Positions 24,017 through 33,109 of a DNA stretch of 47,389 nucleotides are shown here, piece after piece. The DNA comes from Flavisolibacter sp. (GTDB lineage Bacteria > Bacteroidota > Bacteroidia > Chitinophagales > Chitinophagaceae): contig JAQBNG010000048.1 of NCBI GenBank assembly GCA_028288675.1, positions 1 through 47,389 on the forward strand, written 5' to 3'. How positions within the stretch are numbered: position 1 is the first letter of the stretch; every line of letters starts with the position of its first letter. The notes under the pieces were generated by a model. The model ran no database searches and had not been told where the DNA came from. It saw only the letters and a list, made by a program, of their open reading frames with translations. Both the position numbers and the translations under genes were made by a program.

Positions 24017-27000
24017 ATGAAACGTAAACAAATCCGTACCAAATGGCTTATGGCAGCCATGCTTAGTTTGTGCCTCACCTCATTCAATGTCGCTACCCAT
24101 GCTGCTGATTGGTATGTGGCAACTACAGGAAACAATACAACAGGAAATGGAACCAGTGGAAACCCCTGGCTAACAATTTCTTTTGCAATTACAAGTGCAA
24201 CCTCCGGGGATGTCATTCATATTGGAACAGGGCAGTTTGTTGAGCAATTGGAAATTTCCAAGAGTCTTACTTTGCTTGGAGAGGGAATAAATCAAACAAC
24301 AATTCTTTCACCAGCCGAATTGGCTTTATCCTTTTCAGCTTCTTCGCCTATAGGTGCAAACTATTACGCAGTAATTAATATTCACGATGCAAACAATGTG
24401 AATATAAAAAGCCTCACAATAGACGGGAATAGTTTGGGTGATAATAATACGGTATTTCTAGGCGTAAGCTATCACAATGCAGGCGGACTCGTTGATAATT
24501 GTAAAATAATCTCTATTGTAAATGCGCCACCTTATACAAGTGAGTTTGGCTATGGCCTTTTTGCATTAGCAGATAATGGCATCAATAGAAATGTAACAGT
24601 TTCCAACTCCAGCTTTATTATTTTTCAAAAGATCGCAGTAGGTTTTTTGGGTAATAATCTTACCGGAGTTGCAGACGGAAATGTTATTGAGGGAGCAGGG
24701 CCAATTTCTTCTTTAGCTCAAAATGGTGTACAAATTTCATTTAATGCTACCGGTACTGTAAAGGATAATAAAATTAAAAATATAAGTTACGAAGGGTATG
24801 ATAAAACTGCAACAGCCATTTTGGTTGATGGCGCCAGGTCACCTGTCTCCATTACAGGAAATGAAATTTTAGATTGCCAAACAGGTATATATTGTATAGG
24901 TGGTGGTGGGATAATAGCACAGAACAAATTAATTTTCAGTTCGACCAATTACAATGCTATAGTACAATATTGGTGGGGAATCTTAGTAAGGAAGGGTACG
25001 TATTTAATTAAAGAAAATGAAATTGACGGTGGCGGAGATGGAACAGGTATTGATGCTTTTGCTCTTGCTAATGACAAAACCATTGTAACAATAATAAATA
25101 ATATTTTAAAAAACCTGGAAACAGGAATTTCTACGGAAGTAGATGAAACACCGGGTTGTGTCACCGGTGACATTCATTACAACAGTATCACTAATACATT
25201 AGAGCCTTTATACAATAACCAGGATCCAACAACTGAATGTCCGATCCCAGACGCAGAATGTAATTGGCTGGGTTCTGCAAAGGAAGATGATTTTACCAGC
25301 ACAGATCCTACCAAGCCACACATAGTGGGGCAATTCAACTATGAGCCCTGGCTGACGAATGGGACAGACCAGCAACCAGAAGTCATGGGCTTCCAGCCCT
25401 TACCAGATGCCTGCGGTACGCCTTGTATAAATTTGGAAGGTACTGCCAGCCTGAAGGAAACTTTCCCGTACACTTTCAACACGGGTTTCTATAAATCGCT
25501 GGCAAACAGAACCTTTACTGGCTCAACAGGGACATGGACAGTAAATTCGAACGAAAATGCAACCATGGTTGTAACTACACCTTATTACTCCCCATCCACA
25601 TCTTATGCGCTAAAGGTGGTGAACTTTAAAACTTATAACTGCGCAAATGGCTGGGCGAAAGCAGTATCACCTAAACTCAATTTAACAGGCCCATGCTGTC
25701 CTGAAAATGTGAAATTCAACTTCACCTTGTGGACATACAACGTAGTTTGTAATGATTTAAAGGCGAAGCTGGAGATAGACTTCTCAGCAGATAATGGTGT
25801 TACATGGAATGAAGTGTTCTCGAAGACTTCAGGTCAGTTATGGAGCCAATATGGAGCTAATGGTAAAGTTGCTCTTTCTATTCCAGTACCTACAATATTT
25901 CAAACCGCCAATTTCCGTTATCGCATACGTGGGGAAATGGAAGCAGGTGATAATAATAACTTTTATGTGTTTATAGATGATATTAAATTCACTTCACCAA
26001 CGGTTTGTCCTCCACTTGGCACGATTGGCGACTTTGTTTGGAAAGATGTAAATGCCAATGGCAAACAGGATGCTGGTGAGCCAGGAATACCAAATGTTAC
26101 CGTTAAACTGCTTCTTCCTAATGCAAACACCCTTACAAAAACAACAGATGCAAATGGGGGTTATCTATTCACTGGCTTAGTAGCTGGAAATTACAGTGTT
26201 ACATTTACAACACCAACAGGCTTTGTACCAACAATCGCCAATCAGGGGACTGACGATGGACTGGACAGCGACCCGGTAAATGGTACCGTAGCTGTTACCC
26301 TGGCAGCTGGTCAGATCAACAAAACGATTGATGCGGGTTTTAAGGTTTATACTTGTACGAATACTGTAAGTCACATTGAAACCTTCCCTAATAAGTTTAA
26401 TACTTATTTTACACCATCCTTGTATAACAAAACTTTTGTTGGTTCGTCCGGTACATGGACGTCGAATTCTAATTCACGTGGTACCGTAGTAGTTACCACT
26501 CCATACTACTCCCCTTCCAGTTCATATGCACTTAAAGTAGTCAATTATAATACAATAGGTTGTGGTGCCGGCTGGACCAAAGCAATGTCCCCGAAAGTAG
26601 ACCTATCTAATCCTTGTTGTCCTGCGGAACTTAAGATGACGTTCACACTATGGACATACAAAGTGGTGGCAAATGATTATAAGGCAAAACTGGAAATAGA
26701 TTTTTCAAGCAACAACGGTGCTAACTGGACGGAAGTTTGGTCTAAAACATCAGCTCAACTGCATAGCAGCTATGGGGCAAATGGAAAAACAGTTATTACT
26801 ATATCTGTTCCTCTTGCTTATCAAAACACCAACTTCCGTTATCGGATCAGGGGCGAAATGGAAGCTGGTGATTGTAACAACTTCTATGTGTTTATTGATG
26901 ATATAAAGATTGGATCCCCGGCAGTTTGCCCTACCACTTCTACCTACGTTAACGCAAGGACAACCGGTACAGAAATAGCTGCTGAAACTCCGACGGCAGA

Positions 27001-27313
27001 AACAGTTCTAGGAACAAGTCAGGTACAGGTTGTTGAAGAAGTAAAGACAAACAATAATGTAGAAGCAAAGACAAACAATAATGTGATTGTGTTCCCAAAT
27101 CCAAGTGTCGATGAATTTGAGCTTCGCCTGTCCTCAAAAGAATCAACACCTGCAACCATGCGAGTTGTAGATATGTTTGGAAGAGTAATAAAGACAATGA
27201 GAATAGCAGCAAATAGCTCTACCCGGTTTGGAACAGAATTCAAAAGAGGAAGTTACTTAGTTGAAATTTTCCAGGGAGACAGAAAAGAAATTGTGAAATT
27301 GGTAAAATTATAA
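24017..27313 (+). CDS. Large T9SS-secreted beta-helix protein with duplicated module and SdrD B-like domain
   Basis: The start at 24017 gives a 1098-residue protein with a clean signal peptide (MKRKQIRTKWLMAAMLSLCL, ending THAA). The frame is open to 23879 but the extra 46 residues do not look coding. Residues ~30-460 form a right-handed parallel beta-helix with repeats such as DANNVNIKSLTIDGNSLGD. Two homologous ~180-residue modules follow at about 480-660 and 788-970 (both with TTPYYSPS and YRIRGEMEAGD). Between them is an SdrD B-like domain (GDFVWKDVNANGKQDAGEPG, residues ~666-776). The end (FPNPSVDEF... to residue 1098) is a T9SS type A sorting domain, so it should be surface-attached or released. 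Possible role: adhesin or glycan-binding protein. Function is unknown. Confidence 0.88.
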   Translation: MKRKQIRTKWLMAAMLSLCLTSFNVATHAADWYVATTGNNTTGNGTSGNPWLTISFAITSATSGDVIHIGTGQFVEQLEISKSLTLLGEGINQTTILSPAELALSFSASSPIGANYYAVINIHDANNVNIKSLTIDGNSLGDNNTVFLGVSYHNAGGLVDNCKIISIVNAPPYTSEFGYGLFALADNGINRNVTVSNSSFIIFQKIAVGFLGNNLTGVADGNVIEGAGPISSLAQNGVQISFNATGTVKDNKIKNISYEGYDKTATAILVDGARSPVSITGNEILDCQTGIYCIGGGGIIAQNKLIFSSTNYNAIVQYWWGILVRKGTYLIKENEIDGGGDGTGIDAFALANDKTIVTIINNILKNLETGISTEVDETPGCVTGDIHYNSITNTLEPLYNNQDPTTECPIPDAECNWLGSAKEDDFTSTDPTKPHIVGQFNYEPWLTNGTDQQPEVMGFQPLPDACGTPCINLEGTASLKETFPYTFNTGFYKSLANRTFTGSTGTWTVNSNENATMVVTTPYYSPSTSYALKVVNFKTYNCANGWAKAVSPKLNLTGPCCPENVKFNFTLWTYNVVCNDLKAKLEIDFSADNGVTWNEVFSKTSGQLWSQYGANGKVALSIPVPTIFQTANFRYRIRGEMEAGDNNNFYVFIDDIKFTSPTVCPPLGTIGDFVWKDVNANGKQDAGEPGIPNVTVKLLLPNANTLTKTTDANGGYLFTGLVAGNYSVTFTTPTGFVPTIANQGTDDGLDSDPVNGTVAVTLAAGQINKTIDAGFKVYTCTNTVSHIETFPNKFNTYFTPSLYNKTFVGSSGTWTSNSNSRGTVVVTTPYYSPSSSYALKVVNYNTIGCGAGWTKAMSPKVDLSNPCCPAELKMTFTLWTYKVVANDYKAKLEIDFSSNNGANWTEVWSKTSAQLHSSYGANGKTVITISVPLAYQNTNFRYRIRGEMEAGDCNNFYVFIDDIKIGSPAVCPTTSTYVNARTTGTEIAAETPTAETVLGTSQVQVVEEVKTNNNVEAKTNNNVIVFPNPSVDEFELRLSSKESTPATMRVVDMFGRVIKTMRIAANSSTRFGTEFKRGSYLVEIFQGDRKEIVKLVKL
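25453..26000 (+). repeat. Internal duplicated module, copy 1
   Basis: This stretch encodes roughly 180 residues starting ETFPYTFNTGFYKSLANRTF and ending near VFIDDIKFTSP. It matches copy 2 along its whole length, including TPYYSPSTSYALKVVN, GPCCPENVKF, LWTYNVV and FRYRIRGEMEAGD. The pair frames the SdrD B-like domain. Confidence 0.8.
26374..26930 (+). repeat. Internal duplicated module, copy 2
   Basis: This stretch starts ETFPNKFNTYFTPSLYNKTF and ends near VFIDDIKIGSP. It keeps TPYYSPSSSYALKVVN, NPCCPAELKM, LWTYKVV and FRYRIRGEMEAGD of copy 1. The DNA has diverged more at silent sites than the protein, so the duplication is not recent. Confidence 0.8.
27043..27084 (+). repeat. Short direct repeat in the T9SS protein gene
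   Basis: The same 18 bases occur at 27043-27060 and 27067-27084, giving an 8-residue repeat (VKTNNNVE, AKTNNNVI) with a 24-base period. It lies in the linker just before the T9SS sorting domain and could change in copy number by slippage. Confidence 0.75.
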
Positions 27314-27332
27314 GTAGTTCAAAAGCACATAT

Positions 27333-27363
27333 AAAAAAAGCAGCCCCAAAGGCTGCTTTTTTT
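27333..27363. terminator. Bidirectional intrinsic terminator
   Basis: GCAGCC at 27340-27345 pairs with GGCTGC at 27351-27356 across a 5-base loop, extended by seven A on the left and seven T on the right. It lies between the convergent ends of the T9SS protein gene (27313, plus) and the methyltransferase gene (27396, minus), so it can stop both transcripts. Confidence 0.9.
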
Positions 27364-27395
27364 ATATAAACCATATATGTCAAACAGAAATAATG

Positions 27396-28253
27396 CTAGA
27401 ATTTTTGTTTCTTGATTTTGGCAATCACAAAGAGCTCATTGCCGCTGACATCTAAAATTTGTTGACTGTTTTTATCCCAGCCAGATATTTCACTACGTCC
27501 GTCGCTTCCAATCAAATAAGGAACATCTTTGAAAACTGTTGCAAAAAATTCTGCGCTTAAACAATTTGGATGAACCTGTCCCCAAAAATTATGGAATAAC
27601 TCTGGATTTTTTAGTTTTAAATCTGCAGACCCATTGGGACAGTAAGCCACAAAAAAGCCATCATCAGTCAACAGTTTTTTAGCTAATTCAAACATATTTT
27701 TTATATCGGGCAAGTGCTCAATGACGTGTGAATTGAAAAAAATATCGACACCGCTATTCAACTGATTTTCGTCCGTCAAAATATTCACCCCAATTTTTTT
27801 CCCAAATGTGGCCCTTGGTTTAGAGAGTTCATAGGACTGAACTTTAAATCCGGCCTGCATTAATTGATAACTTGTGTAACCCCAATTGGCGCCATAATCC
27901 ACCACGCTTGGTGCAGCTTTGTCGGATAATGTCTTTAAAATTTCTATTTTATCGCTGTAATCTTTTCCTGAGCCTGCAAAATTAGAAGACAAGAGTTCTT
28001 TTAGCTCCAATTCTGATGGCAAGTCTGTAGTTATACCGTCATGTTGCTCGTAGTCTTCCTGGTAAAATTTTCGGTTAAAACTTACTGTATCGATTGGGTG
28101 ACGAAACATTAATTTACATTCTGCACATTCGTTTAGTGTAGTTAAAATATATTTACTGTCTACTTGAGTATGACGATTGCTTTTACAATAGGGACATATC
28201 TTAGCTGATCTAATTCTCAAAAGGGAACGGAGGAGGTACTGTGATTTAGTCAT
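27396..28253 (-). CDS. Zinc-ribbon SAM-dependent methyltransferase
   Basis: This protein (285 residues from the ATG at 28253) has an N-terminal CPYC and CAEC pair, a four-cysteine zinc ribbon, followed by a class I methyltransferase core: VVDYGANWGYTSYQLMQAGF (motif I), VQSYELSKPRATFGKK, and INSHVIEHLPD-type FFNSHVIEHLPDIKNMFEL. It matches the layout of Methyltransf_23 proteins in glycan and nucleotide-sugar C-methyltransferase groups. The frame is open to an ATG at 28325, adding 24 residues of atypical composition, so I prefer the shorter start. It stands alone and is convergent with the T9SS protein gene. Its substrate is unknown, perhaps a sugar of the locus. Confidence 0.8.
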   Translation of the reverse strand: MTKSQYLLRSLLRIRSAKICPYCKSNRHTQVDSKYILTTLNECAECKLMFRHPIDTVSFNRKFYQEDYEQHDGITTDLPSELELKELLSSNFAGSGKDYSDKIEILKTLSDKAAPSVVDYGANWGYTSYQLMQAGFKVQSYELSKPRATFGKKIGVNILTDENQLNSGVDIFFNSHVIEHLPDIKNMFELAKKLLTDDGFFVAYCPNGSADLKLKNPELFHNFWGQVHPNCLSAEFFATVFKDVPYLIGSDGRSEISGWDKNSQQILDVSGNELFVIAKIKKQKF

Positions 28254-28481
28254 ATAAAAATTTATGTTTTGGTAAGCATTTAAAGATATGGAGTTATTGT
28301 AAACGATAAAAAGCGCTTTTAGCAAGGGTGCAGTATTAAAAGTTGTTGTGTAAGGGACTTAATTAATTCAGTTAGCACAATTTTGACCTTATTAAGCAAG
28401 TAATACTCTGGTGCCTGTAATTACCAAATTGCAGCCCTGTTTCCTGAAAAATAAAATTGTAGGCATAACCTAATTTTAAAA

Positions 28482-28889
28482 ATGAATAATATAAGATCGA
28501 AAGCAAAAACCAGAAGCTTTCCCTTATTGACACAAACACGGATAATAGCTTTGCTTTTTGCTGTGCTAATTTGCACAATCTTTCTTTTTAAGGTATTGCC
28601 TCTTCTTTTTGCAAAAGAAAAAGGCAATACCGCCATCGATGATGCTGTACCCCAGGTGGAGGAGTATATAAAAAAAAATATTTTAAAAGATTCTGAAAGT
28701 TTAGAAATTATTCATTGGTCAAAACTGGTTAAAAGGACCACCCTTGACATGCTTCCATATCGGGTTGGTGTAGTCTATAAGATAAAAAAAACCAACGGAA
28801 CTTTTAGAATGGAAAGCAAAGTATTTGACCTGGATAAGAATAAAAATGTCATGTTTGAGGTGAGTGTGCCGCCTTTCGAAAATATGTAA
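28482..28889 (+). CDS. Small membrane-anchored protein of unknown function
   Basis: I do not recognise this 135-residue protein. It starts with a basic stretch (NNIRSKAKTRSF), then one membrane segment at about residues 21-43 (RIIALLFAVLICTIFLFKVL), leaving a C-terminal periplasmic domain of about 90 residues. That domain has DDAVPQVEEYIKKNILKDSE, then a beta-rich part with VGVVYKIKKTNGTFRMESK and FDLDKNKNVMFEVSV. It is monocistronic and divergent from the methyltransferase gene. Nothing in the neighbourhood fixes a role; it may be a lineage-specific envelope protein. Confidence 0.65.
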   Translation: MNNIRSKAKTRSFPLLTQTRIIALLFAVLICTIFLFKVLPLLFAKEKGNTAIDDAVPQVEEYIKKNILKDSESLEIIHWSKLVKRTTLDMLPYRVGVVYKIKKTNGTFRMESKVFDLDKNKNVMFEVSVPPFENM

Positions 28890-29047
28890 AAAAAGCTCAT
28901 CGCAATTGCATATATAACTAATTACACTTGCAGAGCATAGAAAATAATCAAATTAACAGTTCAATTTCTCTAAAGTCATTAAGTGGAATAAAATGTCTTC
29001 TACAGCATACTTTCCTTTTGGTAAAATTGTAATCTTCGAAAGCGGGA

Positions 29048-29080
29048 TTAAAAAATGCGAAACCGGGTAGGTTTCGCATT
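29048..29080 (-). terminator. Intrinsic terminator of gmd
   Basis: An 11-base perfect stem (29054-29064 with 29070-29080, loop of 5) is followed in the minus direction by a run of T. It starts 21 bases after the gmd stop, so it ends the gmd transcript. Confidence 0.85.
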
Positions 29081-29100
29081 CGTGAGAAAGCGGATTCTTT

Positions 29101-30222
29101 TTATCGTTCTTCAAAACGATTAATGTAAGAATGGATTTGATCTACGCTTATTTGAGAAAAAGTATTCACCTTATTTAAATCAGCTTCTACCATTTCCTGA
29201 ACCAGCATTTTAAGGTCATATTTCGGTTCCCATCCTAATTTGGTCCTTGCTTTAGTGGCATCGCCAATCAACAATTCCACCTCAGTTGGACGGAAATAAG
29301 CGGCGTCAATTGAAACGATTTTCTTACCTACTTCTAACTGGTAATCAGGGTTAGTGCAGGCAGCTATCACGCCTACTTCATTAATGCCTTCACCTTCAAA
29401 TTCAATTTCAATTCCAGCTTCTCCGAAAGCCATTGTGATAAAATCCCGTACAGATGTTGTTGTGCCGGTAGCAATCACAAAATCTTCGGGTTCATCCTGC
29501 TGAAGAATACGCCACATGGCTTCAACATAATCTTTTGCATGACCCCAATCGCGGCGGGCACTCAGGTTACCTACAAACAAACAATTTTGATGGCCATTTG
29601 CAATAGCAGCAACAGCACGGGTAATTTTGCGAGTTACAAAAGTTTCTCCTCTCAACGGGCTTTCATGGTTAAATAAAATACCGTTGCAGGCAAACATTCC
29701 ATAAGCTTCACGGTAGTTTACGGTAATCCAATACCCATAAAGCTTGGCAACGCCATAAGGACTGCGTGGATAGAAAGGTGTAGTTTCCTTTTGCGGAACT
29801 TCCTGTACCAAACCATATAATTCAGATGTAGATGCCTGGTAAATTCTCGTTTTCTTTTCCATACCAAGAATGCGGATGGCTTCTAACAAGCGTAACGTGC
29901 CAATTCCATCTGCATTAGCTGTGTATTCGGGGGTATCAAAACTCACCTTTACATGGCTCATAGCCGCAAGATTGTATATCTCATCGGGCTGTGTTTCCTG
30001 TATAATGCGAATCAGGTTAGTGCTATCGGTTAAGTCTCCATAATGTAGTTTAAGGCGCACGTTTCTTTCGTGAGGATCCTGGTACAAATGGTCAATACGG
30101 TCTGTATTGATCAGGGACGAACGGCGTTTGATACCGTGAACCATGTAGCCTTTTTCTAAAAGAAGTTCAGCAAGATAGGCTCCGTCTTGCCCGGTTATAC
30201 CGGTGATAAGGGCTGTTTTCAT
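29101..30222 (-). CDS. gmd: GDP-mannose 4,6-dehydratase
   Basis: This 373-residue short-chain dehydrogenase converts GDP-D-mannose to GDP-4-keto-6-deoxy-D-mannose with NADP. The nucleotide-binding loop [11 protein letters not shown] is at residues 7-17, the [15 protein letters not shown] segment is a Gmd hallmark, STSELYG carries the catalytic Thr/Ser-Glu region, and SPYGVAK supplies Tyr156 and Lys160. Length and motifs match Gmd closely. The usual partner fcl, which makes GDP-fucose, is not in the window. A PerA-like aminotransferase (11748) could use the product. The gene is monocistronic, with its own terminator and a divergent neighbour at 30382. Confidence 0.96.
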   Translation of the reverse strand: MKTALITGITGQDGAYLAELLLEKGYMVHGIKRRSSLINTDRIDHLYQDPHERNVRLKLHYGDLTDSTNLIRIIQETQPDEIYNLAAMSHVKVSFDTPEYTANADGIGTLRLLEAIRILGMEKKTRIYQASTSELYGLVQEVPQKETTPFYPRSPYGVAKLYGYWITVNYREAYGMFACNGILFNHESPLRGETFVTRKITRAVAAIANGHQNCLFVGNLSARRDWGHAKDYVEAMWRILQQDEPEDFVIATGTTTSVRDFITMAFGEAGIEIEFEGEGINEVGVIAACTNPDYQLEVGKKIVSIDAAYFRPTEVELLIGDATKARTKLGWEPKYDLKMLVQEMVEADLNKVNTFSQISVDQIHSYINRFEER

Positions 30223-30381
30223 TAACTTTATTTATCTGTTTTTGGTTTCAAATGATTAACTCCTAAGAGCTGCTAAAATATATTTTATTTCTTGGTATGA
30301 AAAGGATGAGGTCATTACTTTTCAATTTTGCTTTTTTACAGGGTAGAATTTTTTACCGGTATTCCCTAACTTCGTCCCTTA

Positions 30382-31641
30382 ATGGACATTCTTTTAAAAG
30401 GTGTAACTGTTATAGACCCTTTCTCCCCTTTTCATCAGCAAACAATTGATATTTTTATTCAGAACGGCTTTATAGCTGAAATCGGAACGGTTGAAAAAGC
30501 TGTTGATCAAGAAGTAATTATTGAAGCCCTTCATGTCTCTCCCGGATTTACAGACATCTTCTCTAACTTTTGCGACCCCGGTTTTGAATATAGGGAAACT
30601 TTAGAAACCGGTGCAATGGCTGCGGCTTCGGGCGGCTATACTGATGTGTTTGTAATACCAAATACAGAGCCGGTAGTTCATCATAAATCAGGCATTGAAT
30701 ACATTGTACAAAAAAGCAAGGCACTACCTGTAAATATTCATCCTATTGGTGCTATTACTAAAAGTGCTGATGGCAAAGAATTGGCCGAAATGTATGACAT
30801 GCACAAGAGCGGTGCTGTGGCCTTCAGCGATGGAACAAAAAGTTCGCAATCGCCAGGTGTTTTATTAAAAGCTTTGCAATACCTGAAGGCTATTGACAAA
30901 ACGATTATTCAGCTACCAGATGACTATTCTATTTCTGCACATGGGTTAATGAGTGAAGGTATCATCTCCACACAATTAGGTCTGCCTGGCAAGCCTGCTA
31001 TTGCCGAAGAACTTATGATTAGACGTGATATTGAACTGGTAAAATACAGTGAATCGAAACTGCATTTTACTGGTGTATCTACGTCAGTCGGCATTGAATT
31101 AATTAGGGAAGCCAAGAAACAAGGAATCAAAGTGAGTTGTTCGGTAACGCCTTACCATTTATTTTTTACAGATGAAGATTTAAGCGGGTACGATACGAAC
31201 TTAAAATTATCCCCGCCGTTGCGAAGAAGGAGCGATAAAGAAAGTTTGAAAGAAGCTATTGCCGATGGCACAGTTGATTGCATAGCATCACACCATATGC
31301 CCCAACACACCGATAATAAGGTAGTAGAATTTGAATATGCAAAAAATGGCATGATAGCTTTAGAAACCTGCTTCGCTGCTGTAAGAACTGCTATGCCTTC
31401 GCTTTCAATGGAACGATTGGTTGAACTGTTTTCCACAGCACCACGAAACCTTTTCAACTTATCAATTCCCACTATTTCGCCAAACTACCCTGCGTCGTTG
31501 AGTCTTTTTTTACCTGATAAAGAATGGACGCCGCAACGATTTTATTCCAAATCAAAAAACACGGCTTTTGCCGGTAAAACTTTGACCGGAAAACCGGCCG
31601 GTATAATTAATAAAGACCGCCTATTTTTGAGCCCTCAATAA
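30382..31641 (+). CDS. Dihydroorotase homologue lacking metal ligands
   Basis: This 419-residue protein is clearly a dihydroorotase/allantoinase-fold amidohydrolase (PGFTDI, CDPGFEYRETLETG, VSTSVGIELIREAK). However, the metal site is gone. The canonical DxHxHxREPG motif reads DIFSNFCDPG at residues 58-67, losing both His and the substrate Arg. HaED reads LPDD near 177, the second His of HxxHVST is Gly near 231, and TDHAPH reads SHHMPQ near 303. Such forms are probably non-catalytic, like the PyrC-like subunit that supports aspartate transcarbamoylase in some bacteria. It is followed after 5 bases by a DUF4199 gene. A role in pyrimidine synthesis is inference. Confidence 0.88.
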   Translation: MDILLKGVTVIDPFSPFHQQTIDIFIQNGFIAEIGTVEKAVDQEVIIEALHVSPGFTDIFSNFCDPGFEYRETLETGAMAAASGGYTDVFVIPNTEPVVHHKSGIEYIVQKSKALPVNIHPIGAITKSADGKELAEMYDMHKSGAVAFSDGTKSSQSPGVLLKALQYLKAIDKTIIQLPDDYSISAHGLMSEGIISTQLGLPGKPAIAEELMIRRDIELVKYSESKLHFTGVSTSVGIELIREAKKQGIKVSCSVTPYHLFFTDEDLSGYDTNLKLSPPLRRRSDKESLKEAIADGTVDCIASHHMPQHTDNKVVEFEYAKNGMIALETCFAAVRTAMPSLSMERLVELFSTAPRNLFNLSIPTISPNYPASLSLFLPDKEWTPQRFYSKSKNTAFAGKTLTGKPAGIINKDRLFLSPQ

Positions 31642-31646
31642 AAATC

Positions 31647-32165
31647 ATGGAAGAAAAAAAACAGGTTAACCCACTCATTGCTGGTGTAATCATTTCACTT
31701 ATCATCATTGTTTTTTCTATTACCCTATCGTTGACAGGCGGCGGCGATCCTAAAGGCGGATGGATTAGTTATCTTATTATTATTGGTGGCCTGGTCTTCT
31801 TTATTAAAAGGTACGGTGATGCAAAAAATAATAAGGTAACCTTTGGCGAATTGTTTTCGTATGGTTTTAAAGCCACTACTATGATTGTTCTCCTCTTTGT
31901 TGCCTTCCTCTTTGTTCTTTCTTTTGTTACTCCCGAATTAAAACAAAAAGTATTAGAGGCTACTCAACTTGAGATGGAGAAACAAAAGAATGTTACCGAC
32001 GAGCAAATCAGAACTATTACAGATGGTATAAATAAATATTTCTGGGTGTTTCTAATAGGCAGCACTATGTTCGTATTTGTGCTTATCGGCTGTATTGGTT
32101 CTTTACTAGGGGCTGCCATTACAAGAAAGCAACCTAAAAATCCATTTGAACAAACAAGCATTTAA
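31647..32165 (+). CDS. DUF4199 family membrane protein
   Basis: This 172-residue protein has four membrane segments: near residues 10-30 (AGVIISLIIIVFSITLSL), 38-54, 72-92 and 132-155 (FLIGSTMFVFVLIGCIGSLL). The motif VTFGELFSYGFKATTMIVLL and the overall length fit DUF4199, a family common in Bacteroidota with no known function. It follows the dihydroorotase-like gene by 5 bases, and its stop overlaps the next start (TAATG), so it is coupled to the GtrB-like gene. Confidence 0.85.
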   Translation: MEEKKQVNPLIAGVIISLIIIVFSITLSLTGGGDPKGGWISYLIIIGGLVFFIKRYGDAKNNKVTFGELFSYGFKATTMIVLLFVAFLFVLSFVTPELKQKVLEATQLEMEKQKNVTDEQIRTITDGINKYFWVFLIGSTMFVFVLIGCIGSLLGAAITRKQPKNPFEQTSI

Positions 32166-33109
32166 TGGACCTTTCAATTATTGTCCCGCTTTTAAATGAA
32201 GAAGAATCTTTGCCGGAGCTATGCGAATGGATACATCGTGTTTGCCAGCAAAACAATTTTTTCTATGAGATTATTTTGATAGATGATGGCAGCACCGATG
32301 GTTCGTGGAAAGTGATTGAAGGTTTAGCTGTTTTAAATGAGTCGGTGAAAGGAATCAGGTTTCAGCGCAATTATGGTAAATCCGCCGCCCTGAATGAAGG
32401 CTTCAAGGCCGCACAAGGCGACGTGGTAATTACAATGGATGCCGATCTTCAGGACAGCCCTGACGAAATACCCGGCCTTAGGAAAATGATTGTAGAGGAC
32501 GGATACGACCTGGTAAGCGGATGGAAAAAAGTGCGCTATGATAATACGCTCACTAAAAATATTCCTTCTAAATTTTTCAATGGTGTAACCAGCCGAGTTT
32601 CTAAAATTAAGCTGCACGATTTTAACTGCGGACTGAAGGCTTATCGTAAAAAAGTAGTGAAGAGCATAGAAATTTATGGCGAGATGCACCGCTATATTCC
32701 AGTGCTGGCAAAGTGGGCCGGATTTAAAAAAATTGGCGAAAAAGTAGTAGAGCACCGCAGGCGAAAATATGGCGTAACCAAATTTGGCTGGGAGCGTTTT
32801 GTCAATGGTTTTTTGGATTTACTTTCTATCACTTTCGTAGGAAAATTTTCGAAGCGTCCGATGCACTTTTTTGGAATGTGGGGTACGCTGTTCTTTTTAA
32901 TCGGATTTGGATTTACTATTTACCTTATCATTTCAAAACTTCTTGACCCTATAAACTTTGCACTGACAAACAGGCCAGGCTTTTACCTTGCCCTGGTTTC
33001 TGTTCTTATAGGAATGCAATTGTTCCTGGCCGGTTTTATTTCTGAATTGATAGCTCGCAATGCGCCGGGCAGAAACTCATACCTAATAGAAGATAAAATT
33101 GGTTTGTAA
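32165..33109 (+). CDS. GtrB/DPM-like glycosyltransferase family 2
   Basis: This 314-residue GT2 protein begins MDLSIIVPLLNEEESLPELC and has DDGSTDGS and the metal site MDADLQDSPDE at about 92-100. FNCGLKAYR and HRYIPVLAKWAGFKIGE-like segments follow, then two C-terminal membrane helices (FFGMWGTLFFLIGFGFTIYL and LVSVLIGMQLFLAGFI). This is the DPM1/GtrB layout: the enzyme moves a sugar from UDP or GDP to polyprenyl phosphate on the cytoplasmic face. Stop and start of this and the neighbouring genes touch or overlap (32165 and 33109), so the genes from 31647 to 34248 form an operon. Confidence 0.92.
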   Translation: MDLSIIVPLLNEEESLPELCEWIHRVCQQNNFFYEIILIDDGSTDGSWKVIEGLAVLNESVKGIRFQRNYGKSAALNEGFKAAQGDVVITMDADLQDSPDEIPGLRKMIVEDGYDLVSGWKKVRYDNTLTKNIPSKFFNGVTSRVSKIKLHDFNCGLKAYRKKVVKSIEIYGEMHRYIPVLAKWAGFKKIGEKVVEHRRRKYGVTKFGWERFVNGFLDLLSITFVGKFSKRPMHFFGMWGTLFFLIGFGFTIYLIISKLLDPINFALTNRPGFYLALVSVLIGMQLFLAGFISELIARNAPGRNSYLIEDKIGL

